Positions 14,041 through 26,137 of a stretch of 64,000 nucleotides of DNA are shown here, in pieces. This DNA comes from Oikopleura dioica (Eukaryota; Chordata; Appendicularia; Copelata; Oikopleuridae). The notes below the pieces were generated by a model, which saw nothing but the letters and a program-made list of their open reading frames with translations, searched no databases and was not told the origin of the DNA. The stretch spans positions 6,267,001-6,331,000 of the forward strand of contig OU015567.1 in assembly GCA_907165135.1 (NCBI GenBank), read 5' to 3'. Position numbers and translations under genes: made by a program. How positions within the stretch are numbered: position 1 is the first letter of the stretch; every line of letters begins with the position of its first letter.

Positions 14041-15433
14041 ATGGTGTTTATCACAGAAGAACTCGTCAGAAAACGCGCTGAACACAACGAACTTGAAATT
14101 GGCAGCCTCGAAGAATTGTCTCTCCACCAACTTGACATCGAAAAAATAGAACACATCGACAAATGGTGCAAACAGCTTAAAATTCTCTATCTTCACGTAT
14201 GTACCTGTTCTCTCTTTGATCGCTCATTTTGTCTCAGAGCAACATCATCTTCAAAATCGAGAACGTCAGCAGGATGAAGAAGCTCGAGTACATCAACTTG
14301 ACCCTCAACTGCATCGAAGTGATCGAAGGAATGGAAGGATGCGAAAGTTTGAACAAACTCGATCTCACGGCAAATTTTGTCGGCGACATGAGACACCTCA
14401 AAAATCTCCAGAAAAATGAATTCCTCAAGTAAGCCAAAAATAAATAAGGTTTTATACACGGGTTGCCAATCCGAGCATTTCAGCTAATATTTCCTCTCAG
14501 AACTCTGTATCTAACCGGAAACATTTGCTGCAAATACGAGTATTACCGTGAATACGTAATCACAATCCTGCCACAGCTCAAGGAACTCGACGGAGAAGTA
14601 ATTACAACATCGGAACGACTGGAAGCAAAAAGAATCTTCGAAAAAGTTGAAAATGCAATCGAACGACAATCAGAACTGTACCTAGAAATCCGAGAGAGAC
14701 AGAAGTTCGACTACGAAAGAAAAGCAAAAACGACGGGAGACGAGTTTTGGAACGAGGAAGATGAGGACTCGCCGGAGAATAGAAGAGACATGCGAATTGA
14801 AGCGACGAGGCAGAAAGAAGAAAATAAGGATCACAAGCCGATGTTTGAAAAACCAGATGTAAGCCCCCCTCCCTTAGCTTCTATGTCTCCTTACTCTTCC
14901 TTTTCTAGTACAAGCGCGAAATCCGCTACTTCGCAAAAGACGGTCGACCTCTGAACGTCAACCCGAGCGGCGTAGAATTCACCATTGACGAAGACCAACC
15001 GAAAAACGTCGAGCTTCGGCTGAAGATCCCGAAGTTTATGGACACTGAATTGATCGACATTGACTCCCAGCCGACCTACATCCGATTGAGCATCAACGGC
15101 AAACCCTTCCAAATCGTTTGGAAAGAAGAAGTCAAGCCAGACGATGGAACTGCTCAGCGATCGAAGATTACAGGAGAACTGCTCATTAAAATTCCAAAAC
15201 TCAATCCAGGAAAAGAAAATCCAAAAGAAAAGAAAGAAGCTTCAAGAAAAACTCTCGAACCAGAATCGCAAAAGGAAGAAAAGAAAACAGTCGACTACAG
15301 AAACATCGTCAAAGAAGCAGAACAGGGAAAGAAAGAACAACTTAAAAAGAAGGAAAAACCAAAGACGAGGGCGAACGATGACGATTTCGTCGATGATCTG
15401 GGCATTCCACCTCTTGAAACTGTCAAACGATGA
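14041..15433 (+). CDS. DNAAF11: Dynein axonemal assembly factor 11 (LRRC6/tilB)
   Basis: Cytoplasmic factor for preassembly of axonemal dynein arms. Four exons (introns about 14197-14237, 14429-14500, 14859-14908). The N-terminus [16 protein letters not shown] and HLQ-like [18 protein letters not shown] match the family start. Leucine-rich repeats follow ([35 protein letters not shown]), then a coiled coil and a CS-like beta domain with [31 protein letters not shown] and GKPFQIVW. The C-terminus is Lys/Glu-rich and ends [12 protein letters not shown], like the human end. About 370 residues, somewhat shorter than the human protein. It implies motile cilia. Confidence 0.95.
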
Positions 15434-15612
15434 AGAATTATAATTTGTACTAGCCGAATTTATGTCTTTTATACGAATAAAATATTTTCATATCAAAAAT
15501 CCGCCGGAAAAAACGAAAATTTGAATAGATAAATTCAAGTTATCTAACTTTCCTTATATTTTTTTTTGTACAAAAATTGATAAAGGCAGTGGTTACTCTT
15601 TTGAGTCCTCGT

Positions 15613-17045
15613 TCAGTCAACTTGCATCCCATCTTCATCCGAGCCAGGTTCTGGCGGGTCTTCTTCGAATTGAAGCGTTGTAGAAAACTTGGCAAAGCAG
15701 CCACTTGAGCAACAAAACTCTAGTTGAGGAATCACGAAGTTGTTTGGCATTGGCGCCACTGCATCCGTATTTGAGGTGTATCGACGGACATCGTAGCCGG
15801 AAAGGAACATGAACTTTCGGTCGGAAAGGGGTTCGCCGCAGGGGCAAAAGCGAATTGATTCCAGAAGAGAATTTAGGCGAGTGGGGACTTTTTGAGGGTT
15901 GATAGGGAGCTTGTGCTTGAGAATCTTAGCAGCGGCGACCTGAATTCATAATTGAAATTCTGTTACAGATAAGGGTATCACTTTATTATTTCAACAGACC
16001 TGCGCTAATGTCTTCGCAACTGGAATCTTGCTTGTATCCACCTTGAATTTGTGCAGCATTGAAAAAGGGTTGTCCGACAAATCTAGGCTTTGAAAACGAT
16101 GAAATCTCGCAAACTCAGTGAAGAAAATTTTATTCTCTTTCGCCGATAAGATCGTAAGGGAGTTGGGGAGTCGAGCTGGAAGACGTCTGATTTGATTCTT
16201 GTCGATGATGAGGCTTGAAAGCTTCGGAAGAGTGCATAAAGAAGGGAGAGAAGTGAGTTGATTTGACGAAAGATCAAGTTTTTGAAGAGAATCGGCGATG
16301 GGAGAAGATTTCAGCGGTCGAAAAGCTCGCTCGTCCAACTTGTTGTCTGATAAAATAAGCGCCTTGAGACGAAGTTGAAAGAGTTTCGGATTCAGCGTTG
16401 ATAGATTATTCCTTGTCATGTCGAGAACCGTCAAATGACGGAGTTTAAAAAGACGCAGGTCGATTTGCTTCATTCCCAGTCCGTGACAGCGAAATTCTTC
16501 TAGTTCTGCAGGGATTCCGGCTTTTTTAGAAAGCTTGGTTTTGTAATCGTCGCGGGAGAGGATGTTGATCTTGGTCGTTTTTCCAATTTTGATAGGCTTG
16601 TTTGTTGCTGAAGCGAGGACTCCGACTCCGACCAGTGATTTTCCTTCAAACGAAGTTTTCATCGCGGACAGGAGCTTTTTCAACTGCCCTGGATCGGCTT
16701 TGGAAATCATAATGTTCACTAAAACGCGTTAATTCTCCATAGAATGAATCTGATGATACCTGAAGGCTCTTTAAATTCAATCGTCAGCTTTCCCTCATGA
16801 ACGAATTTCGCTAAACATCTGTTGAGATTCGCTTTGAGCGCAAATTTTTCGCCCTTTCCCGATTTCGACTTTTCCGTGTGCACCACCAAATAGCCCGCAC
16901 CATCTTTTTCGAACAAATTTACCGATGCCTTCGCTGGTTTCTTTGTCTAACCAAAAAGTTAGTTCAGGGTCACCTTCATCGTATTTACCGCGTGATTTCC
17001 ACGCTCGTTCCGGAGTGATTGGGCAGCGTGGCACAGAATTCTCAT
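15613..17045 (-). CDS. LRR1: Leucine-rich repeat protein 1 (CRL2 substrate receptor)
   Basis: In animals LRR1 is the cullin-2 adaptor that removes CMG helicase from chromatin. Exon 1 MRILCHAAQSLRNERGNHA joins through a 42-bp intron to TKKPAKASVNLFEKDG; next come FVHEGKLTIEFKEPS and an LRR block (LFKLRHLTVLDMTRNN, LQKLDLSSNQLTSLP, PKLSSLIIDKNQI). The C-terminal zinc-like module has RFCPCGEPLSDRKF and LEFCCSSGCFAKF, as in the family, ending DEDGMQVD. Partial copies of this gene occur at 19.1-19.4 and 22.0-22.4 kb, showing that its 5' half was part of a tandem duplication. Confidence 0.9.
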
Positions 17046-17223
17046 CCTTTCATTCTTTTCTTCAGGCCGTGGGGTTCAGAGCATTCTAAAAAGCACATTG
17101 AAAATGATGGGAAAATATTGTTAAATAGTATAAAAATAGGATTGAAAAATGTGAAAATAGTGGTAAAACGGTGCAGAAAAAATTGCTGGCAAGAAGAGAG
17201 AAAATCTGTCCAAAATACTATTG

Positions 17224-18869
17224 TTAAATAAATATTTCGACTTTCGAAGAGTGCATTCCATTTCGTTTTTTAAAGGTAACGCATGCTATTTTGGAACGAT
17301 CCATCACATGATATTCTTTTTTCGCTTTATTCTTCGAGAATTCTCCAAGAAAGAGACTTTCTAAAGTGAAATAAATTACGGAAATACTGTTGAGAACTTA
17401 CCTATCTTTATGAGGGGCTTAGTGACGGTAACACCATTTATTTCTTTACTGAGAGAAGGATACTCTTGATCGGGGTCGTCGAGATGCTTTAACAGGCGTT
17501 TTACGCAAAATCCCTTGCGCATCTTCTTGTCATAATCGTCTTGGACTAACATGTTATGATAGATGCCAATTTCATGCGTAGTATCCAAGAAGCAAACAAC
17601 TTCATAGCCTTCCTTTTCCGACAAAAATCCAAAGGCGTAAAAGCCATGACGTTCCTCATTGTCGTCATCAAGGTCATGGCCGCTTTCATCGCTGTAGTCG
17701 TCATCGCTGGTCTCTTCATCGTTGTTGTCTTCAATTTTCTCCAGGACCTTCCAGATCGTCAGTCCGAGGCGTTCTTCGACCATGCCAAATTTCAGATGTC
17801 CTGAAATATCCGGAAGATCGTAACGGATCACTCTTCTCTTTGAAAGAATAATATGAAAAGCGATACATCCATTGACGGTTAAGTTCCTTTGCTCAAGATT
17901 GAGGTCGATCCGTAGAATCAAGTTATCATGGTCCATTAAGAGCAGCCGTGGTCTTATGAAGAATTTTGGTTCCATAATCGTTTCTTTCCAAAGAACGTCG
18001 ATCGACGATTTACCGATCCGAACGCATTCAATAAAAACGGTGATCGGATCTGGTTGGTAGATGATTGGAAAGAGAACACTTTCCCGTAGCTCCCCATTTT
18101 GATACAGATCGCTCTTGTATCGAGGGGATTCTTTTGTGTCCTCAGAATCAATATACATTATGACACCTTCTCTTTTGATGGTTCTTGCCGGCTCGCTTGG
18201 TTCCAGTAGATTGAAGACATAATAGGTCTGCTCCCTTCCACGTAGACCATCATGATCTTGGACGATGAGAAATGGTTCGAAGAGAAAGTAAGCGGAAACT
18301 GAGTCAAGGGATCTTGGAAGCTTCAACGGTTGCAAACTGATTCCACTTGATCGTAAAATCTTATAAACATACAAATAATTTCCAAGCGTTGCTCCTTCGT
18401 CTTCAATGCCATTGATACTTGAATTACTGACGATCCAATTACTCCCAAGTTCCACGACCCTACTCGATTCAAAAACGGCCTTTGGAACAGCGGATTCTTT
18501 CTTGATCTCTTCTCGGTGGGAAAAAATTCTAGCAATATCGGACAAACTGTTCGGCTCTCGATCGTATTTTGCCCGGAAGTCGTCTTTCAGTAGATTGATC
18601 ACATAATCGTCGTTAGCCATCAATTTGAGAATCCTCATACAATCACCCGCTTCGATGAGATGGTCCAATGGTCCGTATTCGTCTGAATCGTCCATTGGAA
18701 GAAGTTGATTCTTCGCCGAGGCAAAAACCTTTCCATCAGCTCTCTCAAACACAAGCTTGGCAAGTTGGTTTCCTTTGGGATGATCTGCTATCTCCTTGAG
18801 TATCTTCTCTCTCTTCGGTGTATTTTCTTTCTTTTCAAACAGCTCGTACAGCTTTTTTATTCGATTCAT
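17224..18869 (-). CDS. Unknown tandem family, copy A
   Basis: Family not recognised. Two exons with a 41-bp GT-AG intron (about 17361-17401); about 534 residues. The start MNRIKKLYELFEKKENTPKR is chosen because CTTTTCAG-A-ATG is conserved in all four copies. Conserved landmarks: LVFERADGKVFASAKNQLLP, DDFRAKYDREPNSLSDIARIF, GSNWIVSNSSING, VYKILRSSGI, NGELRESVLFPIIYQPDP, IDVLWKETI, YHIILS-type strands, a variable acidic tract (EDNNDEETSDDDYSDESGHD) and EKEGYEVVCFLD. The second exon adds ESLFLGEFSKNKAKKEYHVM then DRSKIACVTFKKRNGMHSSK and EIFI. No signal peptide or membrane segment; probably a soluble, mostly beta protein (inference). Copy A most resembles copy D. Confidence 0.75.
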
Positions 18870-19139
18870 TCTGAAAAGCTTCAATTCAAGACTCTTGAAC
18901 CAAGATGAAAACTATTCCTCGTCATTATGGTCGATTCAATTATTAAATTTTAATTGATGTACCTTGAAGTAAAGAAGTTAAAGGAATCTGAGATCTTGAA
19001 CGAGTGAAAATAACTTGGTAAAAATTGATTCTAGAAATAGTAAAATATTACCATTGATTGATAATTATCATTTGTCATTTTCAGTACTGATAAGAAATTT
19101 ATACAGGGCAATGGACAGTAATAAATAGAGAATGATAAG

Positions 19140-19374
19140 TTGTCTGATAAAATAAGTGCCTTGAGACGGAGTTGAAAGAGCTTCGGATTCAGAGTTGATA
19201 AATTATTCCTTGTCATGTCCAGAAGCGTCAGATGACGGAGTTTAAAAAGACGCAGGTCGATTTGCTTCATTCCCAGTCCGTGACAGCGAAATTCTGTGTC
19301 GGTAAAATTATATTTACCGCGTGGTTTCCACGCTCGTTCCGGAGGGATTGGGCAGCATGGCACAGAATTCTCAT
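19140..19374 (-). pseudogene. Broken LRR1 fragment 1
   Basis: Contains LRR1 exon 1 (CHAAQSLRNERGNHA-like, from an ATG at 19374) fused within the intron to the FRCHGLGMKQIDLRLFKLRH LRR stretch, so the middle exons are missing. It stops abruptly at the point where KALILSDN would continue, at the junction GATAAG-TTGTCTG shared with fragment 2. Cannot encode LRR1. Confidence 0.85.
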
Positions 19375-19626
19375 CCTTTCATTCCTTTTTTCGGACCCTG
19401 AACTTCAGAGCATTCTAAAAACAATACTATGAATGACGCGAAAATATTGTGAAAATAATATAAAATATGTGCGGTGAAACTCTACAGAGTCATTCCTTGT
19501 ACAGTACAAAACCGAGTCCGATTGATCTAATAGAACTCAGAGAGAATGAAAAAGCTGCGGAGCGTAGATAACTGGGCAGTGAGATCATGAAAAGAAGATA
19601 GAATATTCTATACCAAATTAGTCCTT

Positions 19627-21307
19627 TTAGATGAATATTTCGATTTTGCATGGGTATCGTCTATTTCGTCGTTTGCATGAAACGCATCCGATTTTTGACC
19701 GATCATGCACGTGGCGTTCTTTCTTCGCCCTCTTTTTCGAATATTCCCCGAAAAAGAGACTTTCTAAATTGGCGTGAATAAATGAAATAATATTGAGATC
19801 TTACCGATTTGAATGTAGGGCTTCGTTTCTGTGATTCCATTTATTTCTTTGGTCAGGAGAGGTTGCTTTTGATCCGTGTCGTTTAACTGATTTATCAGGC
19901 GTCTAACGCAAAGACTTTTGCGCGTTTTCCCCGTGAAATCTTCGTGTATTATCATCTCTCGACTAATGTTAAAAGCTTGATTGTTTTTCGTCAGTTTGAA
20001 GAAGCAAACAACTTCGAACTGGTTTCTTTCTGACAAAAAACCAAAGGTCACAAAGCCGGGATCGTCATTTTTATCGTCATTTTCTTCATCATAGTCTTCA
20101 TCAGCACCGCTGAAGTCTACATCACTGTCGTCTTCATCGCTGCTTTCTTCCTCGTTGCTGTTATCTTCTTCCAGTGAATTCCAAACAACTATCCCGAGGC
20201 GCTCTTTGACCATACCGAATTCAACATTTCCTGGAATCTTGGACAAATCGTAGGGAATGACTTTCCCTTCGGAAAGGATGATATGAAAAGAAAAACATCC
20301 ATTCGTCGCTCTATTTCTTTCGTCAACAATGAAGTTTCGAAGAATCAAATTATCATGGTTCAAAAAGAACGCTAACGGCTGTGTTCCTTCGTACTCTTCC
20401 GGTAAAATGAACGTTTCTTTCCAAAGTATTTTGATCGATGATGAACTTATTTGAGCACACTCGATACAAACACTCATTCCATCTGGTTTATAGATGATAG
20501 GAAAGAGAACACTTTCCCGAAGCTCTCCATTTAGACGTACGTCGCTGTTGTATGTAGACTGAAGACCAGGATCGCTGCATTGAATCGTTATATAATCATA
20601 TTGGCCATATATTTTGATGGTTCTTGGTCGCTTGGTTGGTTGAAGTAGATTGAAAACATAATATTTGTGCTCAACACTATCGAAGGTTATAAAGTAAGGT
20701 TCAAAGAGATAGTTTGGGGGAAGATTCCATCGCATTCCCACGAAAGATCGTTGAAGATGCACTCTCTCCAAACGAATTCCATCCGATCGCAAAATCTTGT
20801 AAACATAGAATCCTCCACTGCTTCGACGATCCTCGTCTACACTGTTGATAATTTCTTTGCTCACTATCCAAGTGCTCCCAATTTTGCTCCGCGCTCCGTT
20901 TCAAAAACAACCCTACGTTTTGCAAGGGATGATTCTTTCTTGATTTCTTCTCGGTCGGCGAGAATTCTGGCGATATCGGACAAGCTGTTTGGTTCTCGAC
21001 CGTATTTGATCCGGAAGTCGTCCTTTAGTAGATTGATCACGTAATCTTCTGTAGCCATCGATTTGAGGATCCTCATGCAACAACCCGCACTTAGGAGACC
21101 ATCGTAGGGACCATATTCATCAGAATCGTCCATCGGAAGAAGTTGATTTTTCGCCGAGGCAAAAACGTTTCCATCAGCTCTCTCAAATACAAGCTTGGAA
21201 AGGAGGTTTCCTTGAGGATGATCTGCTATCTCCCTGAGTATCTTCTCTCTCTTCGGCGTATTTTCTTTCTTTTCAAACAGCTCGTACAGCTTTTTTATTC
21301 GATTCAT
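19627..21307 (-). pseudogene. Unknown tandem family, copy B, with frameshift
   Basis: Same two-exon layout as copies A, C and D: exon 1 begins MNRIKKLYELFEKKENTPKR after TTCTTCAG-A, and exon 2 ends KIEIFI. Reading frames are continuous except near 20889-20896, where eight bases lie between codons that are nine bases apart in copy C, so the frame shifts after VVFETERG and continues as KIGSTWIVSKEIINSVDED in another frame. Everything downstream (NGELRESVLFPIIYKPDG, acidic tract, FGFLSERNQFEVVCF, second exon) stays open, which suggests a recent lesion, an assembly error or recoding. Unknown function. Confidence 0.7.
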
Positions 21308-21436
21308 TCTGAAGAACTTCAATTGAAGACTTTTGAAGTCGAAAATTAGAGCTCGATCCTTTCTCTTCTGTAAGAAAAATGAGCTTTTTTGATCGGCATT
21401 ATCGGTGGATTCAATTATTTAATTCAAATTGATGTA

Positions 21437-21835
21437 AAATAGGTGGTGGTCTAAACTTTGAAGTTCGTATATGCGATAAGAACTTCGGGTGGCCTAAACT
21501 TTGATCGTTCCCATGTGTGACTCTTTGAGAAAGTGGCCTAAACTTTGAATTTCCCCGGAGGCGCTTCTGCCATCGGTGACTAGAGCACTGCCTGCTAAGG
21601 CCACTACGTTTTAAGCAGACCAATAAGGTTTAAGGTTTCATTCAAGGTGATGACACATATGGAACTAGTCAGAGCGCCTCAGGGGAAATTCAAAGTTTAG
21701 ACCACTTTCACACATGGAAAGAATCAAAGATTAGGCCACTTTCTCATAGAATCACACATGGGAAGAATCAAAGTTTAGGCCACACAAAGTTCTTATCGCA
21801 CGTAAGAACTTCAAAGTTTAGACCACCACCTATTT
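21437..21835. mobile_element. 399-bp Tc1/mariner-type MITE with TA target
   Basis: Termini AAATAGGTGGTGGTCTAAAC and its exact inverse at the right end, flanked by TA on both sides. The equivalent site beside copy A (near 18955-18965) reads GATGTACCTTGAAG without the insert, giving a direct empty-site comparison. The interior has further inverted copies of a GGCCTAAACTTTGAT unit. No transposase. Confidence 0.9.
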
Positions 21836-22016
21836 TACCTTGAAGCAAAGAGGTTGAAGGAATCTAAGATCTTTAACGAGTAAAAATAAATCGGTAAACA
21901 TCGATTCTAGAAATAGTAAAATTTTGGAATTGATCGATAATTATCATTTGCCATTTGAAGTACTGATAAGAAAATTTATACACGGCAATGGACAGTAATA
22001 AATAGAGAATGATAAG

Positions 22017-22431
22017 TTGTCTGATAAAATAAGTGCCTTGAGACGGAGTTGAAAGAGCTTCGGATTCAGCTTTGATAAATTATTCCTTGTCATGTCCAGA
22101 ACTGTCAAATGACGGAGTTTAAAAAGACGCAGGTCGATTTGCTTCATTCCCAGTCCGTGACAGCGAAATTCTTCCAGTTCTGCGGGGTTTCCGGTTTTTT
22201 TTCGAAAGCTTGGTTTTGTAATCGTCGCGGGAGAGGATGTTGATCTTGGTCGTTTTTCTAATTTTGATAGGCTTGTTTGTTGCTGAAGCGAGGACTCCGA
22301 CTCCAACCAGGGATTGAGCGCAAATTTTTCGCCGTTTCCCGATTTCGACTTTTCCGTGTGCACCACCAAGCAGCCCGCGCCATCTTTTTCGAACAAATTA
22401 ACCGACGCCTTCGCTGGTTTCTTCGTCGAAA
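22017..22431 (-). pseudogene. Broken LRR1 fragment 2
   Basis: Starts at the same junction as fragment 1. Retains KKPAKASVNLFEKDGAG-like sequence, then jumps from KFAL straight to the SLVGVGVLASATNK part of LRR1 out of frame, then the FRCHGLGMKQIDLRLFKLRH stretch. Lacks exon 1 and the 3' half of the gene. Confidence 0.85.
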
Positions 22432-22691
22432 GAAAAAGTTAATTCTTGTTGGCAAAATTATTCATTCTTAAATTTTCCAATTTTAACTTTAAAAATTCAA
22501 AATACAAAAATAGAATTAAAAAGTGTAAAAATAGTGGTGAAATGATACATCATTTCACGTACATACGGATCCGGTTGATCCAACAGAATTGAAATATGAA
22601 GAGAAAACTGCAGTGAGAAAATGGGAAAAAAAAAAAGATTTTGCGCACAGAAATAATAAAAATAAGGAAAACAGAAAAAACTGAGTTTTTA

Positions 22692-24334
22692 TTATATAAA
22701 TATTTCGATTTTGCCAGAGGGTCGTCCATTTCGTCGTTTAAATGAAACGCATCCGATTTTTGACCGATCAACGACTTGATCTTCTTTCTTCGCCCTCTTT
22801 TTCGAAAATTCTCCAGGAAAAAGACTTTCTAAAGGACATGAATAGACGAAATAATGGTGAGTTTACCAATCTGAACGAAGGGTTTACTAACGGTGACGCC
22901 GTTTATTTCTTTGGTCAGGGAAGGGAGCTTTTGATCCATGTCGACTAGCTGTCTTATCAGGCGTCTTGGGCAATATCTCCTGCGCTCTCTGTTGTCATTT
23001 TGTACGATCATGTCTCGGCGGATCAGAATATCCTGATTCTTTGAAAGCTTGATGAAGCAAACAACTTCGAACTTATTCTTTTCTGAAAAGACGCCAAAGG
23101 TCACTAAGCCAGGACGTTCAAAGGTATCATTTTCTTCATCGAGCTCGTCTCTACTACTGTAGTCTACATCGCTGTCGTCTTCATCACTGCTGTCTTCATG
23201 ATTATTCAAGGGATTCCAAATCGTCAGTCCGAGGCGTCCGTTGACGATTCCAAAATCAAGACTTCCCGAAATATTCGGAAGATCAATTCGAATCACTTTT
23301 CTTTTTGAAAGAATAATATGATAACCGAGGTATCCATGAGTGATTGCATTTTCATCGTAGTTCTCTTCGATATTTAACATCAAGTTGTCATTGTTCAATA
23401 GAGTCACGGATCTGATCAGCTGATCCACATCGTATTCTTCAGGTAGAATAATCGTTTCTTTCCAGAGGATATCGATCGATGATGTACCGATTCGAGCACA
23501 TTCGATGCAAACGCTGACTTCATCTGGATTGTAGATGATTGGAAAGAGAACACTTTCGCGAAGCTCTCCATTGAGACGCAAATCGCTGCCGTAATTACAT
23601 GGAATCGAGATATCTACGTTAAAAGCAGGCATCATTCGACCGTTTCTTCTGATGGTTCTTGGAGGATCGCTTGGTTGCAGTAAATTTAAGACTCTGTAGG
23701 TTCGTTCTCTTCCATCGAAAATAATAAGGAAGGGTTCCAGGAGAAATCTTTTCATTGTGTTGCGGATGAAAGGTCTTGGAATCTCCACTCTCTCCAGAAG
23801 AATTCCATTTCCTCGCAAAATTTTGTAGACAAATACGCCTGCGTTTCCCTGTAGCTCGTCTTCAACGCCATTTATAACAGCACGAGTTATGATCCAGTTA
23901 CTCCCGATTTTCGCTATCCCCTCGGTTTCAAAAACGGCTCTCCGACTCGCTATTGAGGATTCTTTCTCGATTATTTCTCGTTCAGCGAAAATTCTGGCGA
24001 TATCGGACAAGCTGCTCGGCTCACAACCGTATTTGACCCGGAAATCCTCCTTCAGTAGATTGACGACGTAATCCTCCTTAGCCTTCAATTTGAGAATCCT
24101 CATACAATCTCGCGCTTCGAGGAGATGGTCTAAAGGTCCGTATTCGTCTACATCGTCCATTGGAAGAAGTTGATTTTTCGCCGAGGCAAAAACGTTTCCA
24201 TCAGCTCTCTCAAATACAAGCTGGGAAAGGAGGTTTCCTTTAGGATGCTCTGCTATCTCCTTGAGTATCTTCTCTCTCTTCGGCGTATTTTCTTTCTTTT
24301 CATACAGCTCGTACAGCTTTTTTATTCGATTCAT
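22692..24334 (-). CDS. Unknown tandem family, copy C
   Basis: Intact member, about 534 residues in two exons (intron near 22830-22868). Start MNRIKKLYELYEKKENTPKR directly after TTTTTCAG-A. Shares the family landmarks LVFERADGNVFASAKNQLLP, SLSDIARIFAEREI, GSNWIITRAVINGVED, NGELRESVLFPIIYNPDE, ILWKETIILPEEYD, an acidic tract (SSDEDDSDVDYSSRDELDEE), FGVFSEKNKFEVVCFIKLS and the second exon ESLFPGEFSKKRAKKEDQVV-DRSKIGCVSFKRRNG. Closer to copy B than to A or D. Reading frame, both splice sites and the basic last exon are conserved, so the family is under coding constraint even though its role is unknown. Confidence 0.75.
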
Positions 24335-24485
24335 TCTGAAAAACTTCCGTTGAAGAGTCTTAAAGTCAAAAATTATGAAGATTTATGGCGGGAAAATATG
24401 AAAATAAAATGATTGTGTTGAAAAAATACAGAGTGACCTTGTCATTCAACCTCAGAGTCATTCCTTGTGCAGTACAAAACTATCG

Positions 24486-26137
24486 TTAAATGAATATTTC
24501 GACTTTCGAAGAGTGCATTCCATTTCGTTTTTTATAGGTGACGCATGCGATTTTGGACCGGTCCATCACATGATATTCTTTCTTCGCTTTATTCTTCGAG
24601 AATTCTCCAAGAAAGAGACTTTCTAAAGTGAAATAAATTACGGAAGTACTGTTGAGAACTTACCTATCTTTATGAAGGGCTTTGTGACGGTTACACCATT
24701 TATTTCTTTACTGAGACAAGGATACTCTTGATCGGGGTCGTCGAGATGCTTTAACAGGCGTTTTACGCAAAATCCCTTGCGCATCTTCTTGTCATATTCG
24801 TCTTGGATCAACATATTATGATAGATGCCAAGTTCATGCGCAGTATCCAAGAAGCAAACAACTTCATAGCTTTCCTTTTCCGACAAAAATCCAAAGGCAT
24901 AATAGCCACGATCTTGCTCGTTGTCGTCATCAAAGCCATGGCCGCTTTCGTCGCTATAGTCGTCAACGCTGGTCTCTTCATCGTTGTTGTCTTCAATTTT
25001 CTCTAGGGCCTTCCAGATCGTCAGTCCGAGGCGTTTTTCGACCATGCCAAATTTCAGATATCCTGAAATATCCGGAAGATCGTAACAGATCACTTTTCTT
25101 TTCGAAAGAATAATATGATAAGCGATACATCCATTGACGATCATGTTTCTTTCTTCAATACTGAGGTCGATCCGTAACATCAAGTTATCATGGTCTAGTA
25201 AGTGCAGCCGCGGTCTCATGAAGAATTCTGTTTCCATAATCGTTTCTTTCCAAAGAACCTCGATCGAGGATTTACTGATCCGAACGCATTCAACACAAAT
25301 TTGATAGGTGGTTGGATCTGGTTGGTAGATGATTGGAAAGAGAACACTTTCCCGTAGCTCCCCATTGAAGTACAGATCGCTGTCGTATCGAGGGCATTCT
25401 TTTGTGTCCCCAGCATCAATATACATTATGTCACCTTCCCTTTTGATGGTTCTTGCCGGCTCGCTTGGTTCCAGTAGATTAAAGACATAATAGGTCTGCT
25501 CCATTCCACGTAGACCACCATGATCTAGTACAATCAGAAATGGCTCAAAGAGAAAGTAAGCGGACACTGATTCAAAGGATCTGGGAAGCTTCAACGGTTG
25601 GAGACTGATTCCACTTGATCGTAAAATCTTATAAACATAGAAATGATTCCCAAGTGTTCCTCCTTCGTCTTCTATGCCATTGATTCTTGAATTACTAATG
25701 ATCCAGTTACTCCCAAGTTCCACGACCCTACTCGTTTCAAAAACGGCCTTTGGAACAGCGGATTCTTTCTTGATCTCTTCTCGGTGGGAAAGAATTCTAG
25801 CAATATCGGACAAACTGCTCGGCTCTCGATTGTATTTTGCCCGGAAGTCTTCTTTCAGTAGATTGACGACGTAATCCTCCTTAGCCATCAATTTGAGAAT
25901 CCTCATACAATAGCCCGCTTCGAGGAGATGGTCCAATGGTCCGTATTCGTCTGCATCGTCCATTGGAAGAAGCTGATTTTTCGCCGAGGCAAAAACGTTT
26001 CCATCAGCTCTCTCAAATACAAGCTGGGAAAGGAGGTTTCCTTTAGGATGCTCTGCTATCTCCTTGAGTACCTTCTCTCTCTTCGGCGTATTTTCTTTCT
26101 TTTCAAACAGCTCGTACAGCTTTTTTATTCGATTCAT
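24486..26137 (-). CDS. Unknown tandem family, copy D
   Basis: Intact member, about 536 residues in two exons. Start MNRIKKLYELFEKKENTPKR after TTTTTCAG-A. Nearly the same as copy A along its whole length, including RTIKREGDIMYID, NGELRESVLFPIIYQPDP, the acidic tract EDNNDEETSVDDYSDESGHG, ESYEVVCFLDTAHELGIYH and the last exon ESLFLGEFSKNKAKKEYHVM-DRSKIACVTYKKRNG. It is the outermost copy, next to the divergent COQ8 gene, and the spacer to copy C lacks an LRR1 fragment. Confidence 0.75.
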
